From Bryobacteraceae bacterium (GTDB lineage Bacteria; Acidobacteriota; Terriglobia; Bryobacterales; Bryobacteraceae), in assembly GCA_030041495.1 (NCBI GenBank), contig JASHNT010000091.1:62001-126000 (forward strand): a stretch of 64,000 nt of DNA, given 5' to 3'. Of this stretch, positions 16,782 to 25,816 are shown one piece after another. The translations under genes were made by a program, and so were the position numbers. The first letter of the stretch is position 1. Each line of letters begins with the position of its first letter. The notes beneath the pieces are model-generated. The model was not told the origin of the DNA, searched no databases, and saw only the letters and a program-made list of their open reading frames with translations.

Positions 16782-19289
16782 TTATTTTACTTGATTCTCG
16801 ATTTCAGCCAGCCAATCCGGACGCTTCAACACATCGCGCGGTCGGCTGCCGTCGGGCGCGCCGATGATGCCGTCCCGCTGCATCATGTCAAGGATGCGCG
16901 CGGCGCGGCCGTAGCCCAGGCGCAGGCGGCGCTGGAGCGTGGAAGTCGAGGCCTTGCCCATCTCGCACACCACGCGCACGGCTTCCTGGTACATGGGATC
17001 TTCGGGGCCGTCGAAATCTTCCTCATCGTCGTCCTCTTCGGCCGTGGGCGGAGGAATCAGGAAGGTCTGGTCGTATTCCGGAGCGGCTTGTTTCTTCCAG
17101 AAATCGACCACGTCGTTGGTTTCTCCTTCGCTGACGTAGGAGCCGTGCACCCGAACCAGGCGCGAGGAGCCCGGCGGCAGGAACAGCATGTCGCCCTTGC
17201 CCAGCAGGTGTTCCGCGCCCATCACATCGAGAACGGTGCGCGAATCGACGCGCGTAGCCACACGGAAACTGATGCGCGAGGGGAAATTGGCTTTGATCAA
17301 GCCGGTGATTACGTCGACGCTTGGCCGCTGCGTGGCCAGCACCAGGTGCATGCCCACGGCGCGAGCCATCTGCGCCAGGCGAGTCACGCTCTCCTCGACG
17401 TTGGCCCGCTCCAGCATCATTAAGTCGGCCAGCTCGTCGATGATGATGACGATATAGGGAATTTGATCGAGCGGGTCCTCGGCCACTTCCTGGTCTTCGA
17501 ACAGGTTGCGCGGCTGGTCCTGAAGCTGGCGGATCTTGCGATTGTACTGCTCGATGTTGCGGACGCCCTGGGAAGCCAGCAGCTTCAAGCGCCGCTCCAT
17601 TTCGAGCACCGCGTTGCGCAGGGCGATGGTGGCTTTCTTGGCGTCGGTGATGACGGGCGTGAGCAGGTGCGGAATGCCTTCGTACGGCCCGAACTCCAGC
17701 CGCTTGGGATCCACCATGATCATGCGGACCTGGTGCGGCGTGGCCTTGTACAGGATCGACATGATCAGCGAGTTGAGCATCACGCTCTTACCCGATCCGG
17801 TGGAGCCGGCGATGAGCAGGTGCGGCATGGAATCGAGTGCGGCGACCTTGATGCGTCCGCTGATGTCTTTGCCGAGCGCGACGGTGAGAGGCGAAGGCGA
17901 GGCGCTGAATTCCTCGGATTCTAGAATCTGGCGGAGACTGATGACCTCGCGCTTGGTGTTGGGGACTTCGATGCCGACGGTGGGCTTGCCGGGAATGCGC
18001 TCGATCAAGATCGATTCGGCCTGGAGGCCCAGGCACAGGTCCTCGGTGAGCGTGGTGATGCGCGAATACTTCACGCCGGCTTCCGGCTTGAACTCGAAAG
18101 TGGTGACTACGGGGCCAGGATTAATTTGCGTGACGGAACCGAGGACGTTGAACTCCTCGAATTTGCTCTTAATCTGTCCGGCGATTTCCTTCAGCTCCGC
18201 GCTATCGTAAGCGCTGCGGCCGGCCGGCTCAAGAAGAATGCCGGTGGAGGGAATCTGGAATTGCGACCTGGCCTTTCCCTGTGCTTCGCGGCCGGGGATC
18301 TCCCGGCGAGGGGCCTCGCGCGCGCGGCGGGCAGCGGCAGCGGCCATGGAAGACGCCACGGTGGAGGAAGACACCGATGCGGCGGCAGGCGCGGGCGCGA
18401 ACGGTGCAGGGGTGGGCTCAAACGGAGGAGGCTCCAGCTCGTGAATGGGAATTTCGTCAGGCACCGGAGGCGGAGTCGAAGAAGTGGACCGCGCGGCGGC
18501 ACGGGCAGCGCGTGCACGCTCGACGGGTCCGGCAAGGGGGTCGAGAATCGGCGGTCCGGCCGGTTCGTCTTCCGCTGCATCTTCCGCCTGTTTGACGCCA
18601 CGGGTTTCCCGATCGGCGCGCATCGACATTTTTAGAGCGCGGGCTTGGGCTCGCAAGCGGGCGCGGCGCGCGCGTTCCCCGCGCCAGGTGGCGAAACGCG
18701 AGGCGCACCCGGACACCAGGCCAGAGGCCAGGCGGAACAACCAGCCCATTGGCCGCTCCAGCCAGTGCAGCAGATGCTTCATCTCAAATGCGGAAACCAG
18801 GTACAGAGAAACGATCCAGCAGGCCAGGGCGGTCAGAATCGCGCCGGTAACGTTCATGGAACCCACCAGGGCATCCGCCAAAAGCGAGCCTGCCAGGCCA
18901 CCGGCGGGAATCTGGTCCGCGATGGGTTTCCAGCCCGAAATCATGCCCAGCGCGGCGCAACTGGAGGCGATCAGTAGCACCCCGCCGCAGATGCGAATCA
19001 GGGCGAAATCGATGGGTGCGGAGCGGATCCACTTCCAGCCCAGGATCAGGATGAGGGCCGGAATCGCATAGGCGCCGAGTCCCAGCACTTGTAAGAAGAA
19101 ATCCGAAAGGTACGCGCCTACCAGCCCGGTCAGGTTCACGGGCTGGGCTGGCGCGGAGGCCGTATTCAGTGACGGATCGAAGGGGTGGTAAGAGGCCAAG
19201 CTGAAGAAAACGAACAGCCCGCCCAGTAGAAACACTACTGCGACGGCTTCATTGAGCCTCGGGTAGCGAGTAGGTCCTAAGTACTTCAT
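16782..19289 (-). CDS. ftsK: FtsK/SpoIIIE DNA translocase
   Basis: An 835-residue septal DNA pump. Four to five N-terminal membrane helices (about residues 15-190) are followed by a charged, Pro/Ala-rich linker (about 210-340) and the motor domain. Walker A (AGSTGSGKS) falls near residue 490 and Walker B (VIIIDELADLMM) near 620. The C-terminal winged-helix gamma domain (about 765-825, STLQRRLRLGYGRAARILDMM) recognises polarised chromosomal motifs and XerCD. It acts at the division septum to clear and resolve the chromosome terminus. The linker is much shorter than in E. coli FtsK. uppP lies upstream and may share the transcript. Confidence 0.96.
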   Translation of the reverse strand: MKYLGPTRYPRLNEAVAVVFLLGGLFVFFSLASYHPFDPSLNTASAPAQPVNLTGLVGAYLSDFFLQVLGLGAYAIPALILILGWKWIRSAPIDFALIRICGGVLLIASSCAALGMISGWKPIADQIPAGGLAGSLLADALVGSMNVTGAILTALACWIVSLYLVSAFEMKHLLHWLERPMGWLFRLASGLVSGCASRFATWRGERARRARLRAQARALKMSMRADRETRGVKQAEDAAEDEPAGPPILDPLAGPVERARAARAAARSTSSTPPPVPDEIPIHELEPPPFEPTPAPFAPAPAAASVSSSTVASSMAAAAARRAREAPRREIPGREAQGKARSQFQIPSTGILLEPAGRSAYDSAELKEIAGQIKSKFEEFNVLGSVTQINPGPVVTTFEFKPEAGVKYSRITTLTEDLCLGLQAESILIERIPGKPTVGIEVPNTKREVISLRQILESEEFSASPSPLTVALGKDISGRIKVAALDSMPHLLIAGSTGSGKSVMLNSLIMSILYKATPHQVRMIMVDPKRLEFGPYEGIPHLLTPVITDAKKATIALRNAVLEMERRLKLLASQGVRNIEQYNRKIRQLQDQPRNLFEDQEVAEDPLDQIPYIVIIIDELADLMMLERANVEESVTRLAQMARAVGMHLVLATQRPSVDVITGLIKANFPSRISFRVATRVDSRTVLDVMGAEHLLGKGDMLFLPPGSSRLVRVHGSYVSEGETNDVVDFWKKQAAPEYDQTFLIPPPTAEEDDDEEDFDGPEDPMYQEAVRVVCEMGKASTSTLQRRLRLGYGRAARILDMMQRDGIIGAPDGSRPRDVLKRPDWLAEIENQVK

Positions 19290-19298
19290 TCCTCCGCG

Positions 19299-20120
19299 TT
19301 AGCGGAAGATGGCCAGAGCAATGACCATTATGCCAAAAATGATGCGGTAAGCGATGAACACGGTCAAAGGGCGGGTGCGGAGGTACTTGATGAAGAGCGC
19401 AATGGTCAGGCAGCCGGTGACGGCGCTAACCAAAATGCCCAGTAGAAAGGCGACCTGCATCTCCGGCGGAATCGCCTCCTTGTGCTTGAGCAGGTCCCAG
19501 GCATCCTTGGCGGCTGCCCCGAGAATGATGGGCGTCGAGAGCAGGAAGGAAAAGCGCGCAGCGGTGGGACGATCCATGTTGCGGATCAAGCCGCCGGAAA
19601 TAGTGATGCCGCTGCGCGAGACCCCGGGGATGATGGCCAAAATCTGGAGGAACCCGACGGTCAGGGAATCGGCGATGGAGACGTTACCCATGTCCTTCTT
19701 GCCACGCGAGGTGAGGTCCGCCCACCAGAGAAACAATCCGATCAGGATCGCGCTAGCGCCGATGATGGGAAGCGTTCGCAGAGTTGTATCCGCGGCTTTC
19801 TCGAGCGCGAGTCCGGCGACGGCCGCCGGCAGAGTGCCTAGCACCAGGTACCAGAGGAGGCGCGGATTGTGGCGCAACTCGGGACCGCCGCCCGCCATGG
19901 AAAAGCCGAATCCGTTCGCGAGAATCTGGATCCAATCGCGGAAGAAATAGATCAGCACCGCGGCCAGGGTGCCGACGTGCAGGGCGATATCGTAAGCCAG
20001 GCCAGGATCCGGCCAGCCGAAAAGTTTTGGAAGCACCACCAGGTGCGCCGTACTGCTGACCGGCAGAAATTCCGTGAGGCCCTGGACGATGCCCAGAACG
20101 ATGACTTCCAGGATTGACAT
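19299..20120 (-). CDS. uppP: Undecaprenyl-diphosphate phosphatase
   Basis: A 273-residue integral membrane phosphatase (UppP/BacA) that regenerates undecaprenyl phosphate for peptidoglycan synthesis and gives bacitracin tolerance. The family motifs are present: GLTEFLPVSSTAHL near residues 15-28 and PGVSRSGITISGG near residues 163-175. About seven to eight hydrophobic segments fill the rest, and length is typical. It is nine bases upstream of ftsK on the same strand, so both are likely co-transcribed from the 20121-20261 spacer, pairing cell-wall lipid recycling with a division protein. Confidence 0.96.
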   Translation of the reverse strand: MSILEVIVLGIVQGLTEFLPVSSTAHLVVLPKLFGWPDPGLAYDIALHVGTLAAVLIYFFRDWIQILANGFGFSMAGGGPELRHNPRLLWYLVLGTLPAAVAGLALEKAADTTLRTLPIIGASAILIGLFLWWADLTSRGKKDMGNVSIADSLTVGFLQILAIIPGVSRSGITISGGLIRNMDRPTAARFSFLLSTPIILGAAAKDAWDLLKHKEAIPPEMQVAFLLGILVSAVTGCLTIALFIKYLRTRPLTVFIAYRIIFGIMVIALAIFR

Positions 20121-20170
20121 TTAACTCCCAGGGTAGCAAGCCAGTGTGGTAAGAAGTCTGGCTATCGCTG

Positions 20171-20200
20171 AAAAGGGGGCGTCCTCGGTCTGCCCTTTTT
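20171..20200. repeat. Hairpin with T-run between uppP and hpnI
   Basis: AAAAGGG (20171-20177) pairs with CCCTTTT (20193-20199) around a 15-base loop, ending in TTTTT. On the plus strand it looks like a weak intrinsic terminator or attenuator. It sits between two divergent genes, where a terminator has no obvious gene to serve. It could act as an attenuator for hpnI. Confidence 0.3.
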
Positions 20201-20211
20201 CACGGAGCCGT

Positions 20212-20261
20212 CGCTCGATGGCGTCCGGGGCGGACGTCCTCTCGCCTTCGCTCGATGGCGT
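20212..20261 (+). repeat. 13-bp direct repeat abutting hpnI start
   Basis: CGCTCGATGGCGT occurs at 20212-20224 and again at 20249-20261, 37 bp apart start to start. The second copy ends at the base before the hpnI ATG. It may be a binding site or simply a short duplication; nothing else supports a function. Confidence 0.4.
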
Positions 20262-21410
20262 ATGCTAAAAGACACTGTGAGTTGGGTGATAGGTTTTACG
20301 GGGATTGTGCTAGCCACTGCGCTGGTCTATTCGATTTTGGTCATTGTGGCCGCGCAGCTTTACTTGCGTGTGAACCCGCCTCCGCTTCTTCAAGGCGCTC
20401 CGGAGCCGGTCAGTATCTTGAAGCCGCTGGCCGGGCTGGATCAGGACCTGGAATCGAACCTGCGCACGTTCTTCGAGCAGGACCATCCGCGCTTCGAGCT
20501 CATTTTCGCGGCGCGGAGTATGGACGATCCGGCGGTTGAGGTCGTACAGAAACTGCGCGCCGAATATGCGCGCGTTTCCTCGCGCGTGATTCTGACGGGT
20601 GAGCCTCCCTACGCCAACGCCAAGGTCTACAGCCTGGAGCGGATGCTGGAGGAAGCCGCGTACGATCTGGTGGTGATGAGCGATAGCGATATCCGCGTCA
20701 CGCCGGACCTGTTGCGCGCCGCCGCCGCGGAATTCGGCGATCCGCGCTTGGGGGTCGCGACCTGTCCGTATCGCGCGAAGTCCGGCGCAAGCTTCTGGTC
20801 GCGTTTGGAAGCGACCGGCATGAATGCCGATTTTCTCGGCGGGATCCTGGTGGCGCGGATGATCGAAGGGATGCACTTCGCAGTGGGTCCGACGATCGTG
20901 GCCCGGCGGAGCGCGCTCGAGTCGATCGGCGGACTCAAGCGCATGAAGGATTATCTGGCCGAGGATTTCGTGCTGGGAAAATTCGCTGCAGAAGCCGGCC
21001 ACGGCGTCATTCTTTCTTCCTACGTGGTGGAGCACCACATCGGCAGCTCGAATTTTCGCGCCAACGCGGCGCACCGGCTGAGATGGGCTCGCAGTACGCG
21101 GCGGTCGCGGCCACTGGGTTATTTAGGCCTGGCGTTGACCATGCCGCTGGCCTGGGCGCTGGCGATGTTCGCGATGAATCCGGCGTGGTGGCCGGTGGTT
21201 CCCGTGACGCTGGCGATTCGCGCGGCGGCGACCTATATGGTTTCAACGCGAGTGCTGGATGTCCGCGTGAACTGGCTGCTGATGCCGCTAGAGGACCTGG
21301 CGGCGTGCGTGTTCTGGATCGCGGGATTCTTTGGCAGGACCATCGAATGGCGCGGACGAAAATACCGGCTGCATTCCGACGGCCGGTTTGAGCTGCTTAC
21401 TGAGGGATAG
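20262..21410 (+). CDS. hpnI: Hopanoid-biosynthesis glycosyltransferase HpnI-like
   Basis: A 382-residue family 21 (ceramide-glucosyltransferase-like) glycosyltransferase. There is an N-terminal membrane helix (about residues 7-30), a GT-A domain with PVSILKPLAGLD, DSDIRV (the D-x-D metal site) and the AEDFVLGKFA acceptor motif, then the (Q/R)xxRW-type RLRWAR motif near 267 and C-terminal helices. HpnI adds N-acetylglucosamine to bacteriohopanetetrol; HpnK then deacetylates it. No other hpn genes are visible nearby, so HpnI rather than a glycolipid enzyme is an inference from similarity. ATG 20262 abuts a direct repeat. GTG 20277 is an alternative start, because TATGCT over the ATG could be a -10 box. 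Confidence 0.75.
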   Translation: MLKDTVSWVIGFTGIVLATALVYSILVIVAAQLYLRVNPPPLLQGAPEPVSILKPLAGLDQDLESNLRTFFEQDHPRFELIFAARSMDDPAVEVVQKLRAEYARVSSRVILTGEPPYANAKVYSLERMLEEAAYDLVVMSDSDIRVTPDLLRAAAAEFGDPRLGVATCPYRAKSGASFWSRLEATGMNADFLGGILVARMIEGMHFAVGPTIVARRSALESIGGLKRMKDYLAEDFVLGKFAAEAGHGVILSSYVVEHHIGSSNFRANAAHRLRWARSTRRSRPLGYLGLALTMPLAWALAMFAMNPAWWPVVPVTLAIRAAATYMVSTRVLDVRVNWLLMPLEDLAACVFWIAGFFGRTIEWRGRKYRLHSDGRFELLTEG

Positions 21411-21416
21411 CTTGGT

Positions 21417-21683
21417 ATGGCGACCAGCAAGATAACGATCACGTTGCCCGACCCTCAGCTAAAGGAGATCCGGAACCGTGTTGCGTCCCAAGACTCCCCC
21501 AGCGTTTCGGGCTTCATTCAGCAGGCGGTCCAAAGGTCGCTGGAGAATGCGGCCGAGTTCCGCGCGATGGTGGAGGAAGGTCTGAGGCTGACCGGAGGGC
21601 CGCTTAAACCGAAGGAGCGTGCATGGGCCAGAAGGATGCTCACCGTGCGGAGGCGCGGAGCAAAGCCGCGAAAGGCCGCTTGA
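21417..21683 (+). CDS. Ribbon-helix-helix antitoxin (VapB/ParD-like)
   Basis: An 88-residue protein with an N-terminal ribbon-helix-helix DNA-binding segment (KITITLPDPQLKEIRNRVA, then SVSGFIQQAVQRSLE). The C-terminal half (about 50-88) is charged and probably wraps the toxin. Its 3' end overlaps the PIN-domain gene by 61 bases, or by a TTGA overlap if the toxin starts at TTG 21680. It begins six bases after hpnI ends, so the pair may ride on the hpnI transcript as well as repressing its own expression. The exact antitoxin family was not settled. Confidence 0.78.
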   Translation: MATSKITITLPDPQLKEIRNRVASQDSPSVSGFIQQAVQRSLENAAEFRAMVEEGLRLTGGPLKPKERAWARRMLTVRRRGAKPRKAA

Positions 21684-22057
21684 ATGGAATCACCTTCGAC
21701 GCTGGCGGGCTCATTGCGCTGGAACGAAATGATCGAAGGATCTTCTCAATTCTCGCTACCGCGTTGGAGGACGGAGATCGAATTGTCGTGCCGGCCACGG
21801 CGTTAGCTCAGGTCATTCGCAATCCCGCAAAGCAGGTGCGCCTCTGGCGGATGATTCAATTTGACCGGACTGAGGTGGCGCCATTGGATGGGGCGCAAGC
21901 CCAGGCGGTTGGTGCGATGCTCGCGCGGACTGGCACCGCCGATATTGCGGATGCCCACGTCGTAATCTGCGCGCAGAGTGCGGGCCAGGCGGTTGTGACG
22001 AGTGATCCGCCCGACCTGAAACGACTTGACCCCAAGCTTCGGGTGATCGCCGTTTGA
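21623..22057 (+). CDS. PIN-domain ribonuclease toxin (VapC-like)
   Basis: A PIN-fold protein of 144 residues if begun at ATG 21623, which has an excellent GAAGGAG ribosome-binding site. It has 125 residues if begun at TTG 21680, which overlaps the antitoxin stop as TTGA. The PIN core starts at ITFDAGGLIALE with Asp26 and Glu34, and further acidic residues lie in TGTADIADAHVV and VVTSDPPDLK, giving the metal-binding cluster of an RNase. The 19 extra N-terminal residues are basic and outside the PIN fold. Paired with the upstream antitoxin it forms a type II toxin-antitoxin module. RNA target unknown. Confidence 0.82.
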   Translation: MGQKDAHRAEARSKAAKGRLNGITFDAGGLIALERNDRRIFSILATALEDGDRIVVPATALAQVIRNPAKQVRLWRMIQFDRTEVAPLDGAQAQAVGAMLARTGTADIADAHVVICAQSAGQAVVTSDPPDLKRLDPKLRVIAV

Positions 22058-22074
22058 AGCGCCCTTGGCCGGAC

Positions 22075-24402
22075 TCAATTCAAGGGTGCGACGGTCAGCA
22101 CGCGGGAAGCGTGGACCTTGTCAAACTCCATCGGGAAGCTTTGCGCTGAGTAATAAGCGTTCCATTGATCCATGTAATGCTTGGAGAGAACCTGGCCGGA
22201 TTCGCCTGCGGTGATGTTGATCACCGAATCGTCCAGGTTGCCGAGATCCACCACCATGCGCATCGACGGTCCCAATCGGCGCGTGGTCTGCTTGACAGTG
22301 GTCGAGGACCCGCTCATTGACACCGGGCCGATGTTGAAATAACCGCCGAGCAAGGGCAGTTTGCCCAGGACCGGATTGTCCACTTCCAGCCGGTTGTATT
22401 GGCCGTAGTCCCAACGGGCCATCTTCGAGCCTTGCAGCCTTTCGCCCGCCACGACGCCATCGGCGAGCGACTTGAGCAGCAGCGCATCGTAATCCGCGAA
22501 CCAAATCGGAGGCCGTTCGCGCAGCAGACGCTCGATCATCTCGGGCGCCAGGTACGACGTTTCGTACTCGACGGCGTGGCCGGGCGAGGCTCGATTCGCA
22601 ACAGCGTCGCGCAATTGGTCGTAGGCGAGCGTGGCCACCAAGGGAGCCGCGGTGCCCTTTTCCATCTGCCCGTTCCAGGAGCGCAGAAGATCGACGGCGG
22701 GGCGGAGCTGCACCTGCTTTTTTGCTTCGGGAGCCTTGTCCCACGCGGCTACGATTTGCCCGGCGAGGAAGTGGGAGAAAGCCGAGTACACGTCTTTTTG
22801 GACGGACAGCATATCTCTCGCTTGCCACTTCGGCCGCGATTCCAGCCGCGCGCGAATCTGCTTGGCGCGATAGTTGGAGCCGAACCGCCCGTCGACTTGG
22901 TAAGGATAATCGGCCGGAAAGGGATTCTGGTTCGCGGTGACGATTATGCCGGAGGCTGGGTTGTAGATGTGCGGCAGATCGTCGAAGGGGATCAGGCCGC
23001 GCCAGTCGCATTGATCCGAAGTGCCATCCAGCGGAATGTCGCTGGGACAATCCTTGCGGATGGGCAACTGGCCGGCCACGTGATAACCGATGTTGCCGTC
23101 GACGTCCGCATAAACGAAGTTCTGCGCCGGTCCGGGAAAAGCGGCCAGAGCCGCGCTGAACTGATCCCAGTTTTGCGCGCGGTCGATTTGAAGCAGAGGA
23201 ATCTCGAGAGGACCTGCGGCCGCGGCCATCCACTGCATGGCGTAGCTTGTGCCGGTCTCGGTCAAGAAAATCTGGCCGTGCGGAGTGACCCACATATCGA
23301 ATTCTTCCGGAGCCTGGCCCTTCACCTGGATCGCGTCATGTTCCAACAGAGCCTGCTGGATCCGCCCCTGGTAAAGGTATCGGCCGGTCTTCATATCGAT
23401 GCGCTCGCGAAACAGATCCTGCACGTCGAAACCGAGATTGGTCATGCCCCAGGCGATGCGGCGGTTGTGGCCGACGATCACGCCGGGAACGCCGGGCAAG
23501 GCAGCACCGGCGACGTCGAGGCCGGGAGCCTTGAGATGAACCAGCAGCCACTCGCTGGGAAGGCTCCAATTCAGGTGTGGGTCGTTGGCCAGGATCGGCT
23601 TGCCGCCGGCGGAATGGGCGCCGGAAACCACCCAGGCGTTCGATCCAGGCTGGACCTCGCTGCCGGTGCGGCGCGGATACAGAAAATCGACCTTGGCCCG
23701 ATCGCCGCTTTGAAGCATTTCGTACTTATTCATCTCCTCGCGCCAGGTGGCTGTCAGCAGGCGATTCATTTGAAGAATGACCAGCAGCGAATCGCGCACG
23801 CTCCAGGGCCGCGGATCGTAATGCAGGATGGCGAATTCCGGAGGCAACGACCCGCGATGGGTTTCGATGAAATAGTTGACGCCGCGCGCGTAGGCAGCCA
23901 GGAACTCGCGCGAGCCCGGCGTAAGCTGGCGCTCCTGCGCTTCCGCGATGCGCTCCATGCGCCAGCGGTGCGCATCCTCATCGGAATCGATCGCGGATTT
24001 CCCCACCACTTCGGCCAACTCGCCCGCGGCCAGCCGCCGCAGAGCGTCCATCTGGAACAGGCGATCCTGTGCGGCGGTGTACCCTTGCAGGAAGATGGCG
24101 TCCTGCCAGGAGCCGGCTGAGATGTGCGGAATGCCGCGCTGGTCGCGAGTGACGGTGGCGCGGGCGGCAATGGGAGCGCGCAATGTGCCGGAAGTTTGCG
24201 GCAGCGGCCGCCATCCGTACCAGTAGACGGCTGCCACAATGGCGGCCAGCAAAACCGTTATGCTCAGATTGATCGCCCGGAGCAGCGGAGTATGAAAGAT
24301 TCCGGCAGGAGGGTGCGGAAGCACGTGGTCAAACGGGCCCGCGGATGGCGGATTCTGCCCGGCTCCGCCTTCCGTAGGTTCGACAAAGGGCACTGCTCGC
24401 AT
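22075..24402 (-). CDS. Penicillin acylase family N-terminal nucleophile hydrolase
   Basis: A 775-residue penicillin-amidase family precursor (acylase, acyl-homoserine-lactone acylase or cephalosporin acylase group). One N-terminal membrane segment (about residues 44-62) anchors or exports it. The alpha segment contains TRDQRGIPHISA and LQGYTAAQDRLFQMD. The beta-chain nucleophile is Ser254 in PGSNAW, where autocleavage would occur, followed by LANDPHLNWS. The open frame extends further, to 24636, but that would overlap the divergent CNNM gene. ATG 24402 (MRAVPFVEP) is the better start. The substrate cannot be read from the sequence; quorum-signal or other amide cleavage is possible. Confidence 0.85.
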   Translation of the reverse strand: MRAVPFVEPTEGGAGQNPPSAGPFDHVLPHPPAGIFHTPLLRAINLSITVLLAAIVAAVYWYGWRPLPQTSGTLRAPIAARATVTRDQRGIPHISAGSWQDAIFLQGYTAAQDRLFQMDALRRLAAGELAEVVGKSAIDSDEDAHRWRMERIAEAQERQLTPGSREFLAAYARGVNYFIETHRGSLPPEFAILHYDPRPWSVRDSLLVILQMNRLLTATWREEMNKYEMLQSGDRAKVDFLYPRRTGSEVQPGSNAWVVSGAHSAGGKPILANDPHLNWSLPSEWLLVHLKAPGLDVAGAALPGVPGVIVGHNRRIAWGMTNLGFDVQDLFRERIDMKTGRYLYQGRIQQALLEHDAIQVKGQAPEEFDMWVTPHGQIFLTETGTSYAMQWMAAAAGPLEIPLLQIDRAQNWDQFSAALAAFPGPAQNFVYADVDGNIGYHVAGQLPIRKDCPSDIPLDGTSDQCDWRGLIPFDDLPHIYNPASGIIVTANQNPFPADYPYQVDGRFGSNYRAKQIRARLESRPKWQARDMLSVQKDVYSAFSHFLAGQIVAAWDKAPEAKKQVQLRPAVDLLRSWNGQMEKGTAAPLVATLAYDQLRDAVANRASPGHAVEYETSYLAPEMIERLLRERPPIWFADYDALLLKSLADGVVAGERLQGSKMARWDYGQYNRLEVDNPVLGKLPLLGGYFNIGPVSMSGSSTTVKQTTRRLGPSMRMVVDLGNLDDSVINITAGESGQVLSKHYMDQWNAYYSAQSFPMEFDKVHASRVLTVAPLN

Positions 24403-24454
24403 TGTAGCCTGTCCCAGCCGGGCAGCTTGGACTCGCCGAGGGTCTGAAGAACAC

Positions 24455-25816
24455 ATGCCGGTTCGTTTGTTGCTGCTGGTCTTCATCGTGGGGTTGAATG
24501 CCTTTTTCGCCTCGGCGGAAGTGGCGCTGATTTCGGTACGCCGGTCGCGCTTGAAGGAGCTCGCGAACCAGGGGCGCGTTCCCGCGAAGGCCGCGCTGGA
24601 GCTGCTGGCCAATCCCGGACGACTGTTGAGTCTCACGCAGGTGGGCGTGACAGGGGCCAGCCTGGGCCTGGGATGGGCGGGCGAACAGACGGTCTACCAG
24701 TTGCTGCTGAATCTTCTCGGCGGCTTGATCACGCCGAAGAATTCGATCTATTTCCACGGAGCCAGTTTCGCGATCGGATTCCTCGTCATCAGTTTGTTTC
24801 ACGTGGTGGTGGGCGAGGTGGTGCCGAAGAATCTAGCGATTGAAAAAGCGGATCGGCTGGCCCTGCTGGTTGCGCCTCCGCTACTGTTCTTCTACCGGAC
24901 CGCAGAGCCTTTCGTGTTCGTGGTGGAGCGGTGCGCGCAGGTGCTGACCCACGCTCTGGGCGTGAGCGGACGCGCCAGCGGCGGCCATTCCACCGAAGAG
25001 CTGAAGTTCATCGTCGAATCCAGCCGCAAAGAGGGACACCTGGAAGGATTCGAAGAAGAAGCGATCGGGAAATTGCTGGATCTCAAAAACGTCAGCGCGC
25101 GCGAGGTGATGACGCCGCGCGTCGACGTTATCTCCGTATCCGCCGACGCCAGCCTCGACAAGATTTTGCGGCTGCTGCTGGAGCATCAATATTCGCGCCT
25201 GCCGGTGTACGAGAACCAGCCCGAGCACGTCATCGGCACGATTCACTATAAGGATCTGATGCGCGTGTGGGAGCAGCGCAAGATGGCCGGGGACCATCGT
25301 GTGCCCGCTCCTCCGTTCCGTTTGCGCCGCTACCTGCGGGAGCCCTTGGTGGTTCCGGAAACCAAGCCGCTCAATCAACTGATCGACGAGTTTCGCGCTG
25401 CGCATCAGCACATGGCTCTAGTGGTAGACGAGTTCGGAACCTTCACCGGTCTGGTGACCCTGGAAGACGTACTGGAGCAGATTTTCGGCCCGATCGGCGA
25501 CGAGCATGACGAAAAACGCCGAGTGCCCAAGTTTGGTGAACCGGTGATTGAAGTGGATGGCAGCACCACCATTCGCGAGCTGGCGTCCGAATACAGAGTC
25601 GAGTTGCCGGGAGACGCGGGCTTTGAAACGCTGGCCGGATTTCTCTTGTTCAAGCTAGGCTACATCCCGCAACGCGGCGATGCGGTGACCTACGGCCCGC
25701 GCACCTTCATCGTGCAGGAGATGGAGCACAACCGCATCGCGCGGGTGCGCATCGTGGCCGCGCGGGGGGCCCCGGGCGCGAGAGCGGAACCGAAAAAAGA
25801 GGCGCTAGGGGACTAG
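24455..25816 (+). CDS. CNNM/CBS-domain membrane protein (hemolysin C / CorC family)
   Basis: A 453-residue membrane protein with an N-terminal CNNM (DUF21) transmembrane domain (about residues 1-170), a tandem CBS pair (about 200-330; MTPRVDVISVSAD, then HMALVVDEFGTFTGLVTLEDVLEQI) and a C-terminal CorC_HlyC domain (about 350-440). Members act in magnesium/cobalt efflux or sodium-coupled Mg2+ export, regulated by nucleotide binding to the CBS pair; the older hemolysin name is misleading. It is divergent from the penicillin acylase with a 52-base spacer. Its last 12 bases overlap the end of the convergent TPR gene. Confidence 0.93.
   Translation: MPVRLLLLVFIVGLNAFFASAEVALISVRRSRLKELANQGRVPAKAALELLANPGRLLSLTQVGVTGASLGLGWAGEQTVYQLLLNLLGGLITPKNSIYFHGASFAIGFLVISLFHVVVGEVVPKNLAIEKADRLALLVAPPLLFFYRTAEPFVFVVERCAQVLTHALGVSGRASGGHSTEELKFIVESSRKEGHLEGFEEEAIGKLLDLKNVSAREVMTPRVDVISVSADASLDKILRLLLEHQYSRLPVYENQPEHVIGTIHYKDLMRVWEQRKMAGDHRVPAPPFRLRRYLREPLVVPETKPLNQLIDEFRAAHQHMALVVDEFGTFTGLVTLEDVLEQIFGPIGDEHDEKRRVPKFGEPVIEVDGSTTIRELASEYRVELPGDAGFETLAGFLLFKLGYIPQRGDAVTYGPRTFIVQEMEHNRIARVRIVAARGAPGARAEPKKEALGD

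Noticed and set aside
22399-24120. 573-codon open frame on the plus strand opposite the penicillin acylase gene
   Set aside because: It is fully antisense to a gene with strong family motifs; high G+C makes long antisense frames common, and the translated protein has no recognisable domain.
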